Assembly (NCBI GenBank): GCA_948567375.1
Contig: OX419755.1
Coordinates: 48,006,291 to 48,070,290, forward strand
From: Lunularia cruciata
Taxonomy: Eukaryota; Streptophyta; Marchantiopsida; Lunulariales; Lunulariaceae
Direction: 5' to 3'
Length of the DNA: 64,000 nt
Under the pieces are notes generated by a model that did not search any database, was not told the origin of the DNA, and was given only the letters and a program-made list of their open reading frames with translations. The position numbers were made by a program, and so were the translations under genes. This document shows positions 1 to 11,100 of this stretch, one piece after another. Within the stretch, counting starts at the first letter, position 1. Every line of letters starts with the position of its first letter.

Positions 1-975
1 TACATGGCCCAAGGATTGGCCATGATCATAGCTCCTTTTATTGTATAGTTCTATGTAAGAGTAAATTTCTTGATAGAACAGGTGGAGAAATTTCCAAACC
101 ACTTCCACCATCTAGCCTAATTTAGTGTACATTCAGATCTTGCAAAGGAAATCACCAAATATCATGAGGCAAACAAGGAGTAGCAAGAAGTTGGTGCTGC
201 TTGTACCAAGAATTTTGTCTTCATTGAGGAATCATACTACATGATTCCTCAATGAAGGAATCATGTTAGTAAGAAGGTGCCTATTTCAAAAACCAAAACT
301 CTAGTTTCCAAGAACTAGAAACAAACTAAGATTATTGATGTATTGTCAAAAGGAAGTGGAAGTAGTGGAGCTATAATAAGGGTAGACATGAAGCCTCCAT
401 GATTGAAAAAGGTCATTTTGGTTCCATTAAGAGGAAAAAAACCTCCCAAAATGAGGACAAATGAAGTAGCGATGACTCATTTTCACATGTTTTGTCACAG
501 ATGTTACTAACAAAGTCAATAGGGAAACAACAAAAAACAAAATGTAGTTATCAACACCACTTAGAGAAGTGCCTAAAGTAAGTGGAAGGCAACAATGAAG
601 GAAGCCAAAGATGCTCCCATTTCAAGTCTAAAGAAAGTACCCATGCACTCACTAGTCTTCTCCAATGAACCTCCCCGGCCTAAGAGTCCTTGATTAAACA
701 TCATCAACCTCATTTTGGGTGCATGGGCCAACAAAGCAAGATTTTCCAAACAAATTCCAATAACAACCAAGGGAATTCCTCAATAGATGTTTGAAGTAGA
801 AGCCCAAAAATTAAAAGAAGAAGATTTCATAATTGACCACTACAAGAAGGGGATGAACCCACATGAGTAGCAAACAAAATGATGTCAAAACACATTGATA
901 TGTATAGTACTCTTGACAACACATTGCAAACTTAATCTCCTATACATGTAGATTAGATTAAGAGGAAAACACAAG
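1..975. other. unrecognised AT-rich DNA
   Basis: No open frame here resembles a known protein, and stops are frequent in all frames. The stretch is low in GC like the transposon debris around it, so it is probably old transposon sequence, but no family could be assigned. It contains one perfect hairpin at 219-257, listed separately. Confidence 0.4.
219..257. repeat. perfect 17-bp inverted repeat, 5-nt loop
   Basis: Positions 219-235 and 241-257 are exact reverse complements around the loop ACTAC. The arms contain TTCATTGAGGAATCAT. There is no gene or terminator context. It may be a small palindromic duplication or the end of a degraded element. Confidence 0.8.
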
Positions 976-1148
976 AGAGGATATTGATCATTGTCTAAAG
1001 TACAACAATAATTTGATGGCATAGTTTTTGTCAATTTATTTTGTACACGCAATTAATTTGGTGATTGAAATATTGAAGAATATCTTGCCATATTGTTGTA
1101 ATGTTACAAGAGCACCAGATGGAAGCAACAAACACAAGGGAGGATATT
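976..1148. repeat. left copy of a ~170-bp tandem duplication
   Basis: The sequence from GAGGATATTGATCATTG to about 1143 is repeated with roughly 85-90 percent identity (by eye) at 6005-6115. Family A element 1149-6004 lies exactly between the two copies and is flanked by the 5-bp duplication ATATT (1144-1148 and 6005-6009). Without the element, the two copies would be adjacent direct repeats. So the element landed in an existing tandem duplication and did not create it. Confidence 0.7.
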
Positions 1149-1859
1149 TGTAATACCAAGAGCTAGCCATATAATCTAGATGTGAAATTTGATTTGGTAT
1201 CTAGAATGATGTTATACATGATGGTTAAAATAGATTAGATAGAAGCATCACCAAAAGAGTACTTCTACTAATAGGGTAGAAACTAAAATAGACTTGAAAA
1301 CCTTAGAACCAATAGCTAGACATATGATTTAAAGGTGAGAATCTGGAAGGGATATTACACATGATGGACTAAACAGATCAGAAAGAGGTATCACCAAAAT
1401 GGGACTTCTACTAATAGAGTAGGAACCAAAATATGCTTGAAATCTTTGAAGGCAATTTTGGAGGCCTAAACGGATGAATTAAGCCTTGAAAATGTGCAAT
1501 CCCCCCCCCTCCCCCCTATACAAATAGAGGAAAGGCTGGTCTTCACTCCCCTTGGTTTGTCTTGTCAAGAGCTTTCCAATGGTACCTTATGTGATTTTGA
1601 GATTCTTATAGGAAGATTCCCTCTAGTCAAAGCTTGTTTGACCAACCAGATCTAGACTAACATGTCACAAATCCAATTAAGTAATCCAAGGGTGGAGCTT
1701 GCTGACATGTCACCTATCGTGTGCCTAATCCTATGGTGGAGCTTCCATGGAGTAGACCCTCTTTGTCTATATAATAAAGAGAAAGTGCTCCTTTGGGGGA
1801 TCGGATGATTGAGTGTGAAACTTGTGTTTTCTCTCTTCTCTTGTCCTCAGAGTATTACA
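1149..1859 (+). repeat. 5' LTR of family A element
   Basis: Starts TGTAATACCAAGAGC and ends GAGTATTACA, so its termini form a short inverted repeat. It matches 5251-6004 along its length and, in reverse, the solo LTRs at 6121-6727, 32443-33180 and 37941-38500. It contains a C-rich homopolymer tract near 1501-1517 and a TATATAATAAAGAG stretch near 1768 that could be the LTR promoter. Confidence 0.92.
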
Positions 1860-1860
1860 A

Positions 1861-1872
1861 TGGTATCAGAGC
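1861..1872 (+). promoter_or_regulatory. tRNA-Met primer binding site
   Basis: TGGTATCAGAGC begins two bases after the end of the 5' LTR. It is the standard plant retrotransposon primer site, complementary to the 3' end of initiator tRNA-Met. Confidence 0.92.
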
Positions 1873-2459
1873 AAGTATTTTAGTCCAAGAAAGTGGATCA
1901 CCCCTCTTGGAAGAGCACAAACTACTAAAATTGAGTAATTTGAGGTGGAGAACATAGAGTAAATGCTACACTTAGGAAGGACTTTAGAGAGCAGATGGGA
2001 TGGATGCACCAAGAGAAAAATTTCCCACACCTAGCTTTCCATTCTTGAATCCATTCCACATCAAGGTTATGTACATCCAACATGAACAAATGAGGGTATC
2101 CCGAGTCAATCACTTTGGTGCAGAATTCATGGACAGGGTGATGAACTCACCAAACCCGGTGATTCTACCTGTGGTGATATATGACAGAGTGGGATTTGAC
2201 AATCTATATTCTATTATGATGATATGGATGTGAATGTCCCAGATCCTCTCTTTTTCAACACTCAAGTAGAAATCCATTATGTAGTGAGACCAAAAGTGAT
2301 GTTTAGGAATTTTGTGGTTAGGAATTTTGGTGAGGAGTATTATCAACAAGTGAAAGCTTCTGAGGTCTTAATGGTAGTTCCGATAGTTTGTGAGCCTTCC
2401 AAAGTAATCATATTGACTGTGTATTGAAGTAAACATTAGCAATTGAGTGTTGCAGGAAA

Positions 2460-3530
2460 CATGGATCCACAATTGCAATAGATGGTGCAAGGAATGCAAG
2501 GGATGTTGAATGAATTTTGAGAGATTAAGATGACCATGGAGACATTACAAAGTCAAGTGCAGATCCTTAGAAACAATCAAGCAATGCAAGAAGAAGAGCC
2601 ATCTCAAAACCTAGTACTTGCGACTGAAATACTTGGAGAGGCACCTGTGCATACAAACCCTATCAATGATGAATCCCCATTTCTATTCTAGATGAAGAAG
2701 ACCTACAATATTGAGCCTTACAAGGGGCATCTTACGATGGGAGTAGTGGAAAATTGGATCTCGAGAATGAATTGATATTTTTGATTGTTCTCAATAGAGA
2801 TCATGGAGCATGTTGCAGGCGTGTTTGCATGTGGGTACTTGACCAATAAAGCCCTCACATGGTATGATGCTTGGGAACAATCCATGTTTGCAGAGAGAAG
2901 GGAGGTTATGTGGACAGCAATGCAAGAAGGATTGCTGAAGAATTTCCAATTGGTGGATTTTGTGCAGATGGCCCAAACCCGACTATGGGGATTGAGACAG
3001 AAGAAACAACATACAAGAGTATGTGGAGGCATTTCTGGATCTACAAGTCACAATAACCAACATGAGTCCAACAAAGGCTCTCGACAATTTCAAACAAGGA
3101 TTGAGGGAGCGGATTTGCCAAGAAGTCATGGTGCAAAATCCTTGCACAGTGTTTGAAGCCATTGCTTGTCCACAGAGGAAAACAAGAGCATTGGGTGGAG
3201 GTGAAGGAGTGGTTCTACCTCAACATTATTGGGCAGAAATGCCACACATGGGTGGACCAATACCGATGGAATTGGGTAACCTTTGATTTCAAGATAGAGG
3301 AGCACAACCGCTTCAAGGGGAGTGTGGACGGGTAGAAGAACAAAGAGATGGAGTCCCATGAGGAGAAGGAACTCAAGGAGAACAACACCGTTGTTACAAT
3401 TGTGGTCATATTGGGCACATATCTACCAACTGTCGCACTCATTTCCCTAGAGGCCCTCGGCCTTTGTACATAGAGAGGCATATTGAAGAGAAGGAGGTGG
3501 AAATCACTTTAGAAAATGAAGATTGCTAAT
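2460..3530 (+). pseudogene. gag remnant with zinc knuckle, family A
   Basis: The stretch encoding ALTWYDAWEQSM (about 2850) resembles the retrotransposon gag (nucleocapsid-like) domain of plant gypsy elements. A CCHC knuckle of the form CYNCGHIGHISTNC lies near 3390-3435. Gag would form the virus-like particle, and the knuckle binds element RNA. The fossil is broken in several places. The open stretch upstream at 2000-2440 is not recognisable as gag. Confidence 0.75.
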
Positions 3531-3619
3531 AAATGTACCTTGTGGCTTTATTGGCTCAATAAGGAAGCAAAGAAGCAAGGGAAGGAAGAAGACTAACACG
3601 CAAAGATTCCAAAAGGCAA

Positions 3620-4560
3620 CCTCACAATTGATTGTCATGAATGGAGTCCTAGAAGGCAATCAAGTGAAAGTATTAATAGATTTGGGAGCAACATAAAATT
3701 TCTTGTCTTGTTGTGTTGCAATAAGATTGGGAATGGATAGAGAGAGAGATGGGAGTGAAGAAGTATAGTTACCTAACGGGCAAACATAGAGGATTGAATC
3801 ATTACCTAGACGGATAATAATCTTTGTAGGAGAATATCAGGAAGCAATTGAGTGGCGAGTGATACAATTAGCTCGATATGATGCAATCTTAGGCATGCCA
3901 TGGATGGAGCAATCCAACTCTATGGTAGATTGGAGGAAGAAAGTAGTGAGAACACATCAATGGTCAATCATTGAGGTTAAAGAAAAATCACATATGCAAA
4001 AATTGCCTCTATATGTCATAGGGACAACAAATGTCTATAAGACCAATAGATGTTTCATGGGTTTAATAAGAGAAGTCCAAAGTGCACAACTTGATGAACA
4101 AATTCCTAAGAAATTGAAGGATATGGTGGATGAGTTTCAAGATGTCTTTCTTGATGATTTGCCCTTAGGATTACCACCAAAAAGGAGAGTAGATCATAAA
4201 ATTGAGACACTTCCGAGGAAGACACCTCCTTTTAAGGCCCCATATTGCCTATCACCTCATGAGTTGGAGGAGTGTAAGACTCAAATTGAGGAGATGCTCC
4301 AAAAAGGGTTCATCTAACCTAACACGTCACCATATGAGGCTCATGTCTTGTTTGTGAAGAAGAAGGATGGTGTAATGCGCATGTGCATTGACTATCGGGG
4401 TCTCAATCACCAAAAAATGAAGAACAAATACCTCTAACCTTGCATGGATGACCTGCTTGATCAACTCCATCGAGCAAGATACTTCACCAAATTGGACTTG
4501 TGGAGCGGTTACAATCAAATCTGAATTGCACAGGAGGATGTGTACAAAACTACCTTTCAA
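3620..4560 (+). pseudogene. protease and reverse transcriptase N-terminal region, family A
   Basis: The retropepsin end is marked by YDAILGMPWMEQ (about 3878-3913). The linker EFQDVFLDDLPLGLPP (from about 4132) is the hallmark leading into gypsy reverse transcriptase. The early RT motifs [18 protein letters not shown] (about 4353-4407) and YFTKLDLWSGYNQI (about 4474-4515) follow. These parts process the polyprotein and copy the RNA. The region is broken. Confidence 0.85.
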
Positions 4561-4639
4561 ACCAAGTATGCATCCACCCATGTCACTTTGTTCTTCCTCA
4601 TGTATGGTGAGCATCCCTTCACACCTTCTTGCTTGATGA

Positions 4640-5240
4640 AGATCCATCTAGTGGCTACCAAGGTCGATGCAATCAACACATTTGTTTCTAGAATCCAACA
4701 AAGTGTGGAGAGCGCCAAACACACATTACAGATTGTGCAAAATTGACAAAGGCAATATGCTGATGCACACCGTAGGCACATGTAGTTCAATGTTGGGGAT
4801 CAAGTGTGGCTATTGATAACCAACCTCACATTAGTTAGACGTCTTAAGCTTAGACCTCATTTTATTGGGCCTTTCTTGATTCTTCATTGAGTCGGCGTTG
4901 TGGCCTATCACCTTGAGCTACCACCACAAATGAGGATTCATCCAGTGTTCCATGTTTCCCTACTATGCTGAGATGCTCCTTGATTAGGCCAATGTCATTC
5001 CACACAAGACATTTGATCTTGTCCGACACTCATTGATTGCATAGAGGAATATGAATTGGAGCATATTCTCCAAAAACGCATACATAGTACTTGCCATCCG
5101 CAGGTTGACTATCTAGTACAATGGAAAGGTTACCTCCTATATGAAGCAACCTAGGACCCATAGCCAATTTGACACATGCATGGGTGTTGGTGCAAGCGTT
5201 TGAGCAACAACTACACAACAAGGACGTTGCATCTTAAAAG
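4640..5240 (+). pseudogene. integrase tail and chromodomain, family A
   Basis: RQYADAHRRHMQFNVGDQVWL (two pieces shown in the sequence near 4750-4810) and PPQMRIHPVFHVSLL are the integrase C-terminal GPY/F-type region. EYELEHILQKR and DYLVQWKGYLLYEAT (5049-5150) are a chromodomain, which in this family is thought to direct integration to marked chromatin. The purine-rich tract AAAAGGAGGGAGG precedes the 3' LTR. The region is broken. Confidence 0.85.
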
Positions 5241-5250
5241 GAGGGAGGTT

Positions 5251-6004
5251 TGTAATACCAAGAGCTAGCCATATAATCTAGATGTGCAATTTGGTTTGGT
5301 AACATCTAGAATGATGTTATACATGATGGTCAAAATAGGTCAGATAGAAGCATCATCAAAAGAGTACTTCTACTAATAGGGTAGAAACCAAAATACACTT
5401 GAAAACCTTAGAACCAATAGCTAGACATATGATTTGAAGGTGAGAATTGGTTTGGTAACATCTGGAAGGATGTTACACATGATGTACTAAACAGATCAGA
5501 AAGAGGTATCACCAAAAGGGGACTTCTACTAATAGAGTAGGAACCAAAATATGCTTGAAATCTTTGAAGGCAATTTTGGAGGCCTAAACGGATGAATTAG
5601 ACCTTGATAATGTGCAGTTTCCCCCCCCCCCCCACCCTCCCAAACCCAAACAAAGGAAAGGTTGGCCTTCCCTCTCCCTTGGTTTGTCTCGTTGAGAGCT
5701 TCCCAACGGTACCTTACGTGATTTTGAGATTCCTATAGGAAGATTCCCTAAAAGATTCCCTCTTGTCAAAGCTTGTTTGACCAACCAGATATGATCTAGA
5801 CCAACATGTCACCCATCCAAGTAAGTAATCCAAGGGTGGAGCTTGCTGACATGTCACCTATCTATGTGCCTAATCCTATGGTGGAGTTTCCTTGGAAGAG
5901 ATCCTCTTTGTCTATATAATAAAGAGAAAGTGCTCCTTTGGGGGATTGGATGATTGAGTGTAAAACCTATGTTTTCTCTCTTCTCTTGTCCTTGGAGTAT
6001 TACA
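5251..6004 (+). repeat. 3' LTR of family A element
   Basis: Pair of the 1149-1859 LTR, with the same TGTAATACC start and GTATTACA end. It follows the polypurine tract and is followed by the target duplication ATATT (6005-6009). Confidence 0.92.
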
Positions 6005-6115
6005 ATATTGATCATTGGCTAAAGTACAACAATAATTTGATAGCATAGTTTTTATCAATGTATTTTGTACATGCTATTACTTTGATGATGGAGATGTTGG
6101 AGAATATCTTGCTGT
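6005..6115. repeat. right copy of the ~170-bp tandem duplication
   Basis: Begins ATATTGATCATTGGC and matches 980-1100. It is cut off by the solo LTR that starts at 6121. Confidence 0.7.
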
Positions 6116-6120
6116 ATTGC

Positions 6121-6727
6121 TATAAAGTTCCAAGGACATGAGAACTCTCAAGGAAATAAAAGAGAAGAAACACAAGAGAAACATGATACTTAATCACTCA
6201 ATACTTTGATGCTCCAAAGGAGCACGTTGTCTTTATTATATAGCAAAGAAGATACACTCAAAGGGAGCTCCACCCTTGGTTCATATATATATGGATTGGT
6301 GATATTTTAGCAAGCTCTACCTTTAGATTTTTTGCATTGATTGGTGATATGTCTATCCTTATCCTATATGGTTGATCAAACAAGGTTGATAGGAAGGAAT
6401 CTTTGTGGAATCTTTCTATAGGAAGCTCAAAATAGCATAGTGAGGTACTGTTGGAAAGCTCTCAACAAGACAAACAAGGAAGAGAAAGCAACTCTTTCTC
6501 TCTTGGAAGGGGAGGCAATCTTTCATGTTTCAAGTCCTTATTCATTCATTTAGGCCTCCAAAATTAAATTTAAAGATTTTTGGGTGTTTTTGGCCTTTTC
6601 TCTATTAGTGCAAGTACTCCTTTGGTGATAGATCTATTTGATCTACTTAGACCATCATATATAATATTCTTCTAGATATTGCCAAGCTTCTTTCCACCTT
6701 CAAATATATCTAGCTAATGATATTGCA
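6121..6727 (-). mobile_element. solo LTR of family A, reverse orientation
   Basis: Aligns in reverse with the family A LTR, including the block with GCTCC...AAGGAGCAC and the end motif read as TTGCAAT. Perfect 5-bp duplications ATTGC occur at 6116-6120 and 6728-6732. The termini have diverged more than in the other copies, so it is older. Solo LTRs arise by recombination between the two LTRs of a full element. Confidence 0.85.
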
Positions 6728-6732
6728 ATTGC

Positions 6733-6854
6733 AAAGAGTTGGATTCCAAAATTGACAAGCCAATAATGCTCATAAATCACTTCCATGGCAAGTCAAGTAC
6801 AAGTACAAAGGATAAAACCGTACTTTGTGCCAAATTGAAGGAGGTCAAAGGATG
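6733..6854. other. short unrecognised stretch between transposons
   Basis: Holds a 40-odd codon open stretch on the plus strand containing KDKTVLCAKLKEVKG that runs into the family C end. It matches nothing I recognise and is probably a target-site fragment. Confidence 0.35.
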
Positions 6855-6960
6855 TGTTGTGCGTATATACATTGCTACACAACATACATCGATGTCAACA
6901 TCATACACTATAGAAGCACAACTCACACATAAGTCATACATAGACTCTAAAGTGCCACAA
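6855..6960 (-). repeat. outer copy of the 106-bp repeat R, family C copy 1
   Basis: On the minus strand it runs from TTGTGGCACTTTAGAG to GCACAACA. It is the near-identical partner of 7412-7517. The 3' LTR lies between the two. The same arrangement recurs in copy 2. Confidence 0.85.
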
Positions 6961-7409
6961 TAATCAGATTGCTTACCACTCTCAACTCAACTCAACTCAG
7001 ATCAGTACTTGATCTGTCACTCTATAAACTGCCAACAACTGGGCACTGATTACAGTTAAGCCACACCCACTCAAGCATAGAGAATCCAAGTGACGCTCAC
7101 CGGCCTCTGTCCACCATAGCCAAAAACTCGAAGGCTCAACATCAAAGAAGTGAGCTCTCTAGAGCTCACTTCAAAACTATACCCCCTGGACTTGAGCTAG
7201 CTCTGAAACCCTAACGGTCCCATTGACGGTACACTTGACGGTGAAAACGGTGCAAAGTGATGGTGGGCCCTACCGTGAAGTCAATACCCCAAACACAAAA
7301 TCTGATTGTCAAAAAGTAGTCTCTAAGAAACTACTGAAATAACTCTAACTACTATCACTAGAACTCCAGTGTCCGAGCATCTAGATGCGGCACTACAAAT
7401 GGCATGACA
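6961..7409 (-). repeat. 3' LTR of family C copy 1
   Basis: On the minus strand it begins TGTCATGCCATTTG and ends near GATTA. It matches 16361-16819 over its full length apart from the last few bases at the inner end. Confidence 0.88.
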
Positions 7410-7411
7410 GT

Positions 7412-7517
7412 TGTCGTGCATATATACTTTGCTAAACAACATACATTGCTATCATCATCATACACTATAAAAGCACAACTCACACATAAGTCATACATAG
7501 ACTCTAAAGTGCCACAA
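7412..7517 (-). repeat. inner copy of repeat R, family C copy 1
   Basis: Same 106-bp sequence as 6855-6960, placed just before the 3' LTR where a polypurine tract would be expected. Confidence 0.85.
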
Positions 7518-7685
7518 TCACCTCCCTAGCTGGCGGTTAGGCCCCTCTAACTCCAGATAGCCATCTACTCTAAGTATATGGTATACCCTCTAATGGGCAA
7601 AGATCAAGATGCCGGGTACTATGGAGCCCCATCATTAGTCACATGTTTGCAATCTATACCATATAAAGAATGAACTAGCTATAGG

Positions 7686-7910
7686 TCAAGTACATCTAGA
7701 ACATAACCATTGTCCTTGAGGAACCACCGTGAAGGGAGGAGTCATGCATGCCATATGCCATCCTCTCAAACAACTATCACACACTAACATAGTAGCAGCT
7801 CCACCAGAAGAGCCACATAACATACACCTCAAGCCTGCACGTACAAGTGCCAAGATTGGGTCCATAGTACCATCAATGTTTGGAAGGTGGCATGGTGCAC
7901 AACTTTGCAC
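7686..7910 (-). pseudogene. PHD finger at the end of pol, family C copy 1
   Basis: A 74-codon open stretch contains a full C4HC3 pattern: CMLC, 11 residues, CDSC, four residues, H, two residues, C, fourteen residues, CSRC. The lead-up PPFTVVPQGQW to the last pair matches the PHD consensus PPL..VP.G.W.C. PHD fingers read histone H3 tails. In plant chromoviruses the same position usually holds a chromodomain, so a targeting role is a reasonable inference. The same module is kept in copy 2 at 28060-28208. Confidence 0.9.
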
Positions 7911-7959
7911 ATGATCCTTCTAAAAAACACCATCACGTCCTTCTAACACAAGGACTCCA

Positions 7960-8990
7960 GATGGCAAAACCTTGCGCACTCTCAAGATAGTGTGGCCTGT
8001 AGAAATATCAAGTGTCGTTGGTGCTGTCTGCTATAGATATACATAGTCGCTTGGATGAAATCGACAAATTGAGGGTCTATAACCTCCTCCTCAAATGGTA
8101 GCATAGCGTAAAGTATCCCTATGTTGAGCAATCACCAAGTTCTCAAAGGCCATCGGCATCACTCTCTGAAAGATCTTTGCCCGCTGAGAACATGCGCTCA
8201 TCCATACATTGGGGTCATCCAAGTCCAAAACTACAGTAGCATCTTGACAAATGGCTGCAGGTAAATCTGGATCTCATCCATAGAGTAGAAAGTATGGAGA
8301 GAAGGATGCTAAGGAGGCTTGCCGGCTGAACCGATAGCCCATGGCCAACCAAGGTAATTGGAGATCCCAATCTCCCAAGTGGACTCTCTGCAAACCATAC
8401 TTTTGCAATCTTCTCTTCATTGTCTAAACCACTCTCTCTGCTAAGCCATCTGCCTTAGGGTGATCTCAGGATGTAGTACAATGATCAATCAAGGCCTTGT
8501 CACACAAGACCTGAAACTCCCCCAAGAACTCTGTACCCTGATCAGTCAAAACCTTAGTTGGTGTACCAAAATGACTAAGAACTTGATCCAAGAACGAGTA
8601 AGTTGTCCCTTCACTAGACTTGTCGGGAAGTGCCACCAACTCAATCTACTTGGAGAAGTGCTCCACCATCACCAAAACATACCAATGATGTCTCATAGTC
8701 AATGGTAAAGGTCCGGTGAAGTCCAAACTCCAACGGTAACCCAATCCCATGATAGGTAATGGGTGTAACTGTGGCGTAGGAGCATTGAATGATGCTCTAA
8801 CTTGGTCACAAACCACACATCTGGCAACAAACTGCTGTACCTCGGTCTGCATACCGTGCCACCAATAATGACTCTAGAGTAAGCTATATGTACGCTTTAC
8901 TCCAAAATGTCCTAGCTCCTCATGAGCATGACGGACCAACTGTGGTCTCTAGGATAGAAGTGGTACTACTCGCACTCTACCATCCTCCCA
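7960..8990 (-). pseudogene. integrase, family C copy 1
   Basis: The zinc-binding part shows HEELGHFGVKRTY and CVVCDQVRASFNAP (about 8780-8930). The core follows with WSLDFTGPLPL, VLVMVEHFSKWIEL and LTDQGTEFLGEF. The downstream DPNVWMSACSQRA region is the usual tail. It inserts the DNA copy into the genome. The region is broken. Confidence 0.85.
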
Positions 8991-9239
8991 TACACGCAAA
9001 AGGTGTCTACCCTCCAATCTGAACCGTCTGGCTTGCTGAAGAACATGGTCTCTCTCCTTGGCCCCAATTGTGCCACCCACAACACCAGTGCAAAGATAGT
9101 CCATCACTAAGACATCATCATGAATGTCTCGCTAAACTGTACCAATATCTTCACTCTCTGGATTTGTGACCTCAATAACTCATCCTGTATGCGCTAAGAG
9201 AGATACCACCAAAGCATCTGCAAATATACACAGAAGGCT

Positions 9240-9770
9240 GATGCATGCCAACTTGGCACCATCTCCTCATCTGTCTCACCATGCCAACGTGCTCCGGTCT
9301 GATCCTGCTGGCTGGGACATGGGTTTCTACTCAACCCATCTGCATCACAGTTCACCACTCCAGGTCTATGAACAACCATGAAATCATACTCTTGTAAAAT
9401 TAGAGCCCATCGTGCAAGCTTCCCGGAAAGCTTGTCGGACTCCATCAACCAATTCAGTGGCTGATGATCAATGATGAGAGTGAAGGGGTTACCAAATAGG
9501 TAACATCAAAAATGTGGTATTGCCCAAACTGCTGCCAAGCACTTTCTCTCATATGAACTATACTTCACCTCCGCTGAATTGTTGGAGTGACTAGCATAGG
9601 CCACCACAAACTCCTTCTCCTCATCATCATGTTGGGTGAGCACCGCTCCAAGCCCCAACATACTCCAATCAATATGAACCTGAAATAGTCATCCCCTGAT
9701 TGGTCTCCTCAAAATAGGAGCAGATGTCAACCTCTCCTTGAGCTCTACAAAAGCTCTCTCCTGCTCATCT
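9240..9770 (-). pseudogene. RNase H region, family C copy 1
   Basis: [33 protein letters not shown] and MVVHRPGVVNCDADGLSRN are typical gypsy RNase H signatures, ending in the conserved H.PG..N..AD.LSR motif. Confidence 0.85.
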
Positions 9771-9829
9771 CCCCAATACCACTCCTATGTAAGCTTGGTC
9801 AGCTTCGTCAAGGCCTTGGAAATGGCACT

Positions 9830-10570
9830 AAATCCTCTAACATAGCGGCGATAGAAGTTCACCAACCCAAGGAATGCTCACACTCTGCTCACATCCGTAG
9901 GCCAAGGAATACGTGCAATAGCCTCCACCTTGGTCTGCTGAACACCAAGTCCTCTGGGATAGATAGTGTGACCCAAATACTCAACCTGCTCACAGAAGAA
10001 CCTACACTTCCCAAGATGTAATTTGAGTCCATGAGATCTTAACCTCTCAAACTCCTCCAACAACTATCTTTCATGCTCCTCCATAGTAGTGCTATAGACC
10101 AAAATGTCATCAATATAACACCGAGCAAAATCCAATCCAGCTAGGATCCTATCCATGACCCTTTGGAACTCAGCAGGAGCATTCTTTAACCCACATGGTA
10201 AGAATCTCCACTAATATAACACATCTTTGCCGTGAGGATCAATAGCCCAAAATGTTGTCTTGGACTTATCCTCCTCCTCCTTGATCGGCAACTGATGATA
10301 TCCCACTCAAAGATCCAAAGTACTAAAGATCTTTGCATGCCCAATCGCATCAAAAATCTTCTCCGGTGTAGGCATGGCATACCGATCAGCCCTGGTCTAT
10401 CGGTTGATAGGACGGTAACCTCCACACATCCGCCTATTTGTATAGTTGCCATGCATATCCTTCTTGGCTGGCATCACTGTCACTAATTAATACTCTCCAT
10501 GTGAAATCTCCACCAAACCAGCCTCAAAAAGGTCCTACTCCGGCTCTGAATCAATGTTTTCTCCATATCA
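9830..10570 (-). pseudogene. reverse transcriptase, family C copy 1
   Basis: The catalytic box reads YIDDILVYS near 10085-10112. It is followed by HLGKCRFFCEQVEYLGHTI (about 9965-10020), the standard thumb-side motif. Upstream are DLRVGYHQLPIKEEDK-like and NRRMCGGYR-like stretches around 10270-10430. It copies the element RNA. The region is broken. Confidence 0.85.
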
Positions 10571-10799
10571 CTGTATTGATAAGGACGTCAAAAAACTGGT
10601 GTGTTGCTAGTCAGCTCAATCCGTATACCAGGTCCCTTAGAGCACCCAAATCCTTCATACTAAAGGCAAAACAACTCATGTGACTCCTCAAGAACCTCCA
10701 AACCCTCCGTCTTTCCTCTCTTGTAAGCTTGGGTCGAAGATCTAGCTCCCAAGTATCCTCTATAACTAGAGTAGGAGTGGAAGACGTAATGACTGGCTA

Positions 10800-11100
10800 C
10801 TACACTGGGCCCTTAGGAGCAATAATGTCATGCTCCCGACCACTAGACATCCCAACCTCTATGTGGAAAACTCCCTCCACTATGGCTGCAAGCTCTACAC
10901 GTCTTCTAGCTGCATCCCATGTGGACCAAGGATGTAATCCAAGTAGCCCACGCTCACCTAGATGGACTTCAAGTAGACCACTCTCCCTTGTAGCTACTGG
11001 ATGTGTCCCCGGAATACCATGTCCACTCGGTCCATCACCCCCAATATGTGCCTGAATTGTCTTCATAGGCACAGGGCTCACAAGTGTCAGAGTGGTGATG
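10800..11100 (-). pseudogene. unrecognised linker between methyltransferase and reverse transcriptase, copy 1
   Basis: An open stretch reading GPSGHGIPGTHPVATRESG, then two short similar blocks (ESGLLEVHLG and ERGLLGLHPW), then FHIEVGMSSGREHD. I recognise no domain. The same stretch is conserved at 24830-25083 in copy 2, so it was part of the family's coding region. It may be a tether between domains. Confidence 0.6.

Larger units (their letters stand above)
1149..6004 (+). mobile_element. Ty3/gypsy chromodomain LTR retrotransposon fossil, family A
   Basis: A complete outline is visible: 5' LTR 1149-1859, tRNA-Met primer site at 1861, gag, zinc knuckle, protease, reverse transcriptase and late pol regions, a chromodomain, a purine-rich tract and 3' LTR 5251-6004. 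The LTRs run TGTAATACC...GTATTACA. Perfect 5-bp target duplications (ATATT) flank the element. The order protease-RT-integrase and the terminal chromodomain place it among plant chromoviruses. It is shorter than an intact member and is broken many times. The two LTRs differ at something under a tenth of positions by eye, mostly transitions, which suggests an old insertion. The strand is set by the primer site and coding order. Confidence 0.93.
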
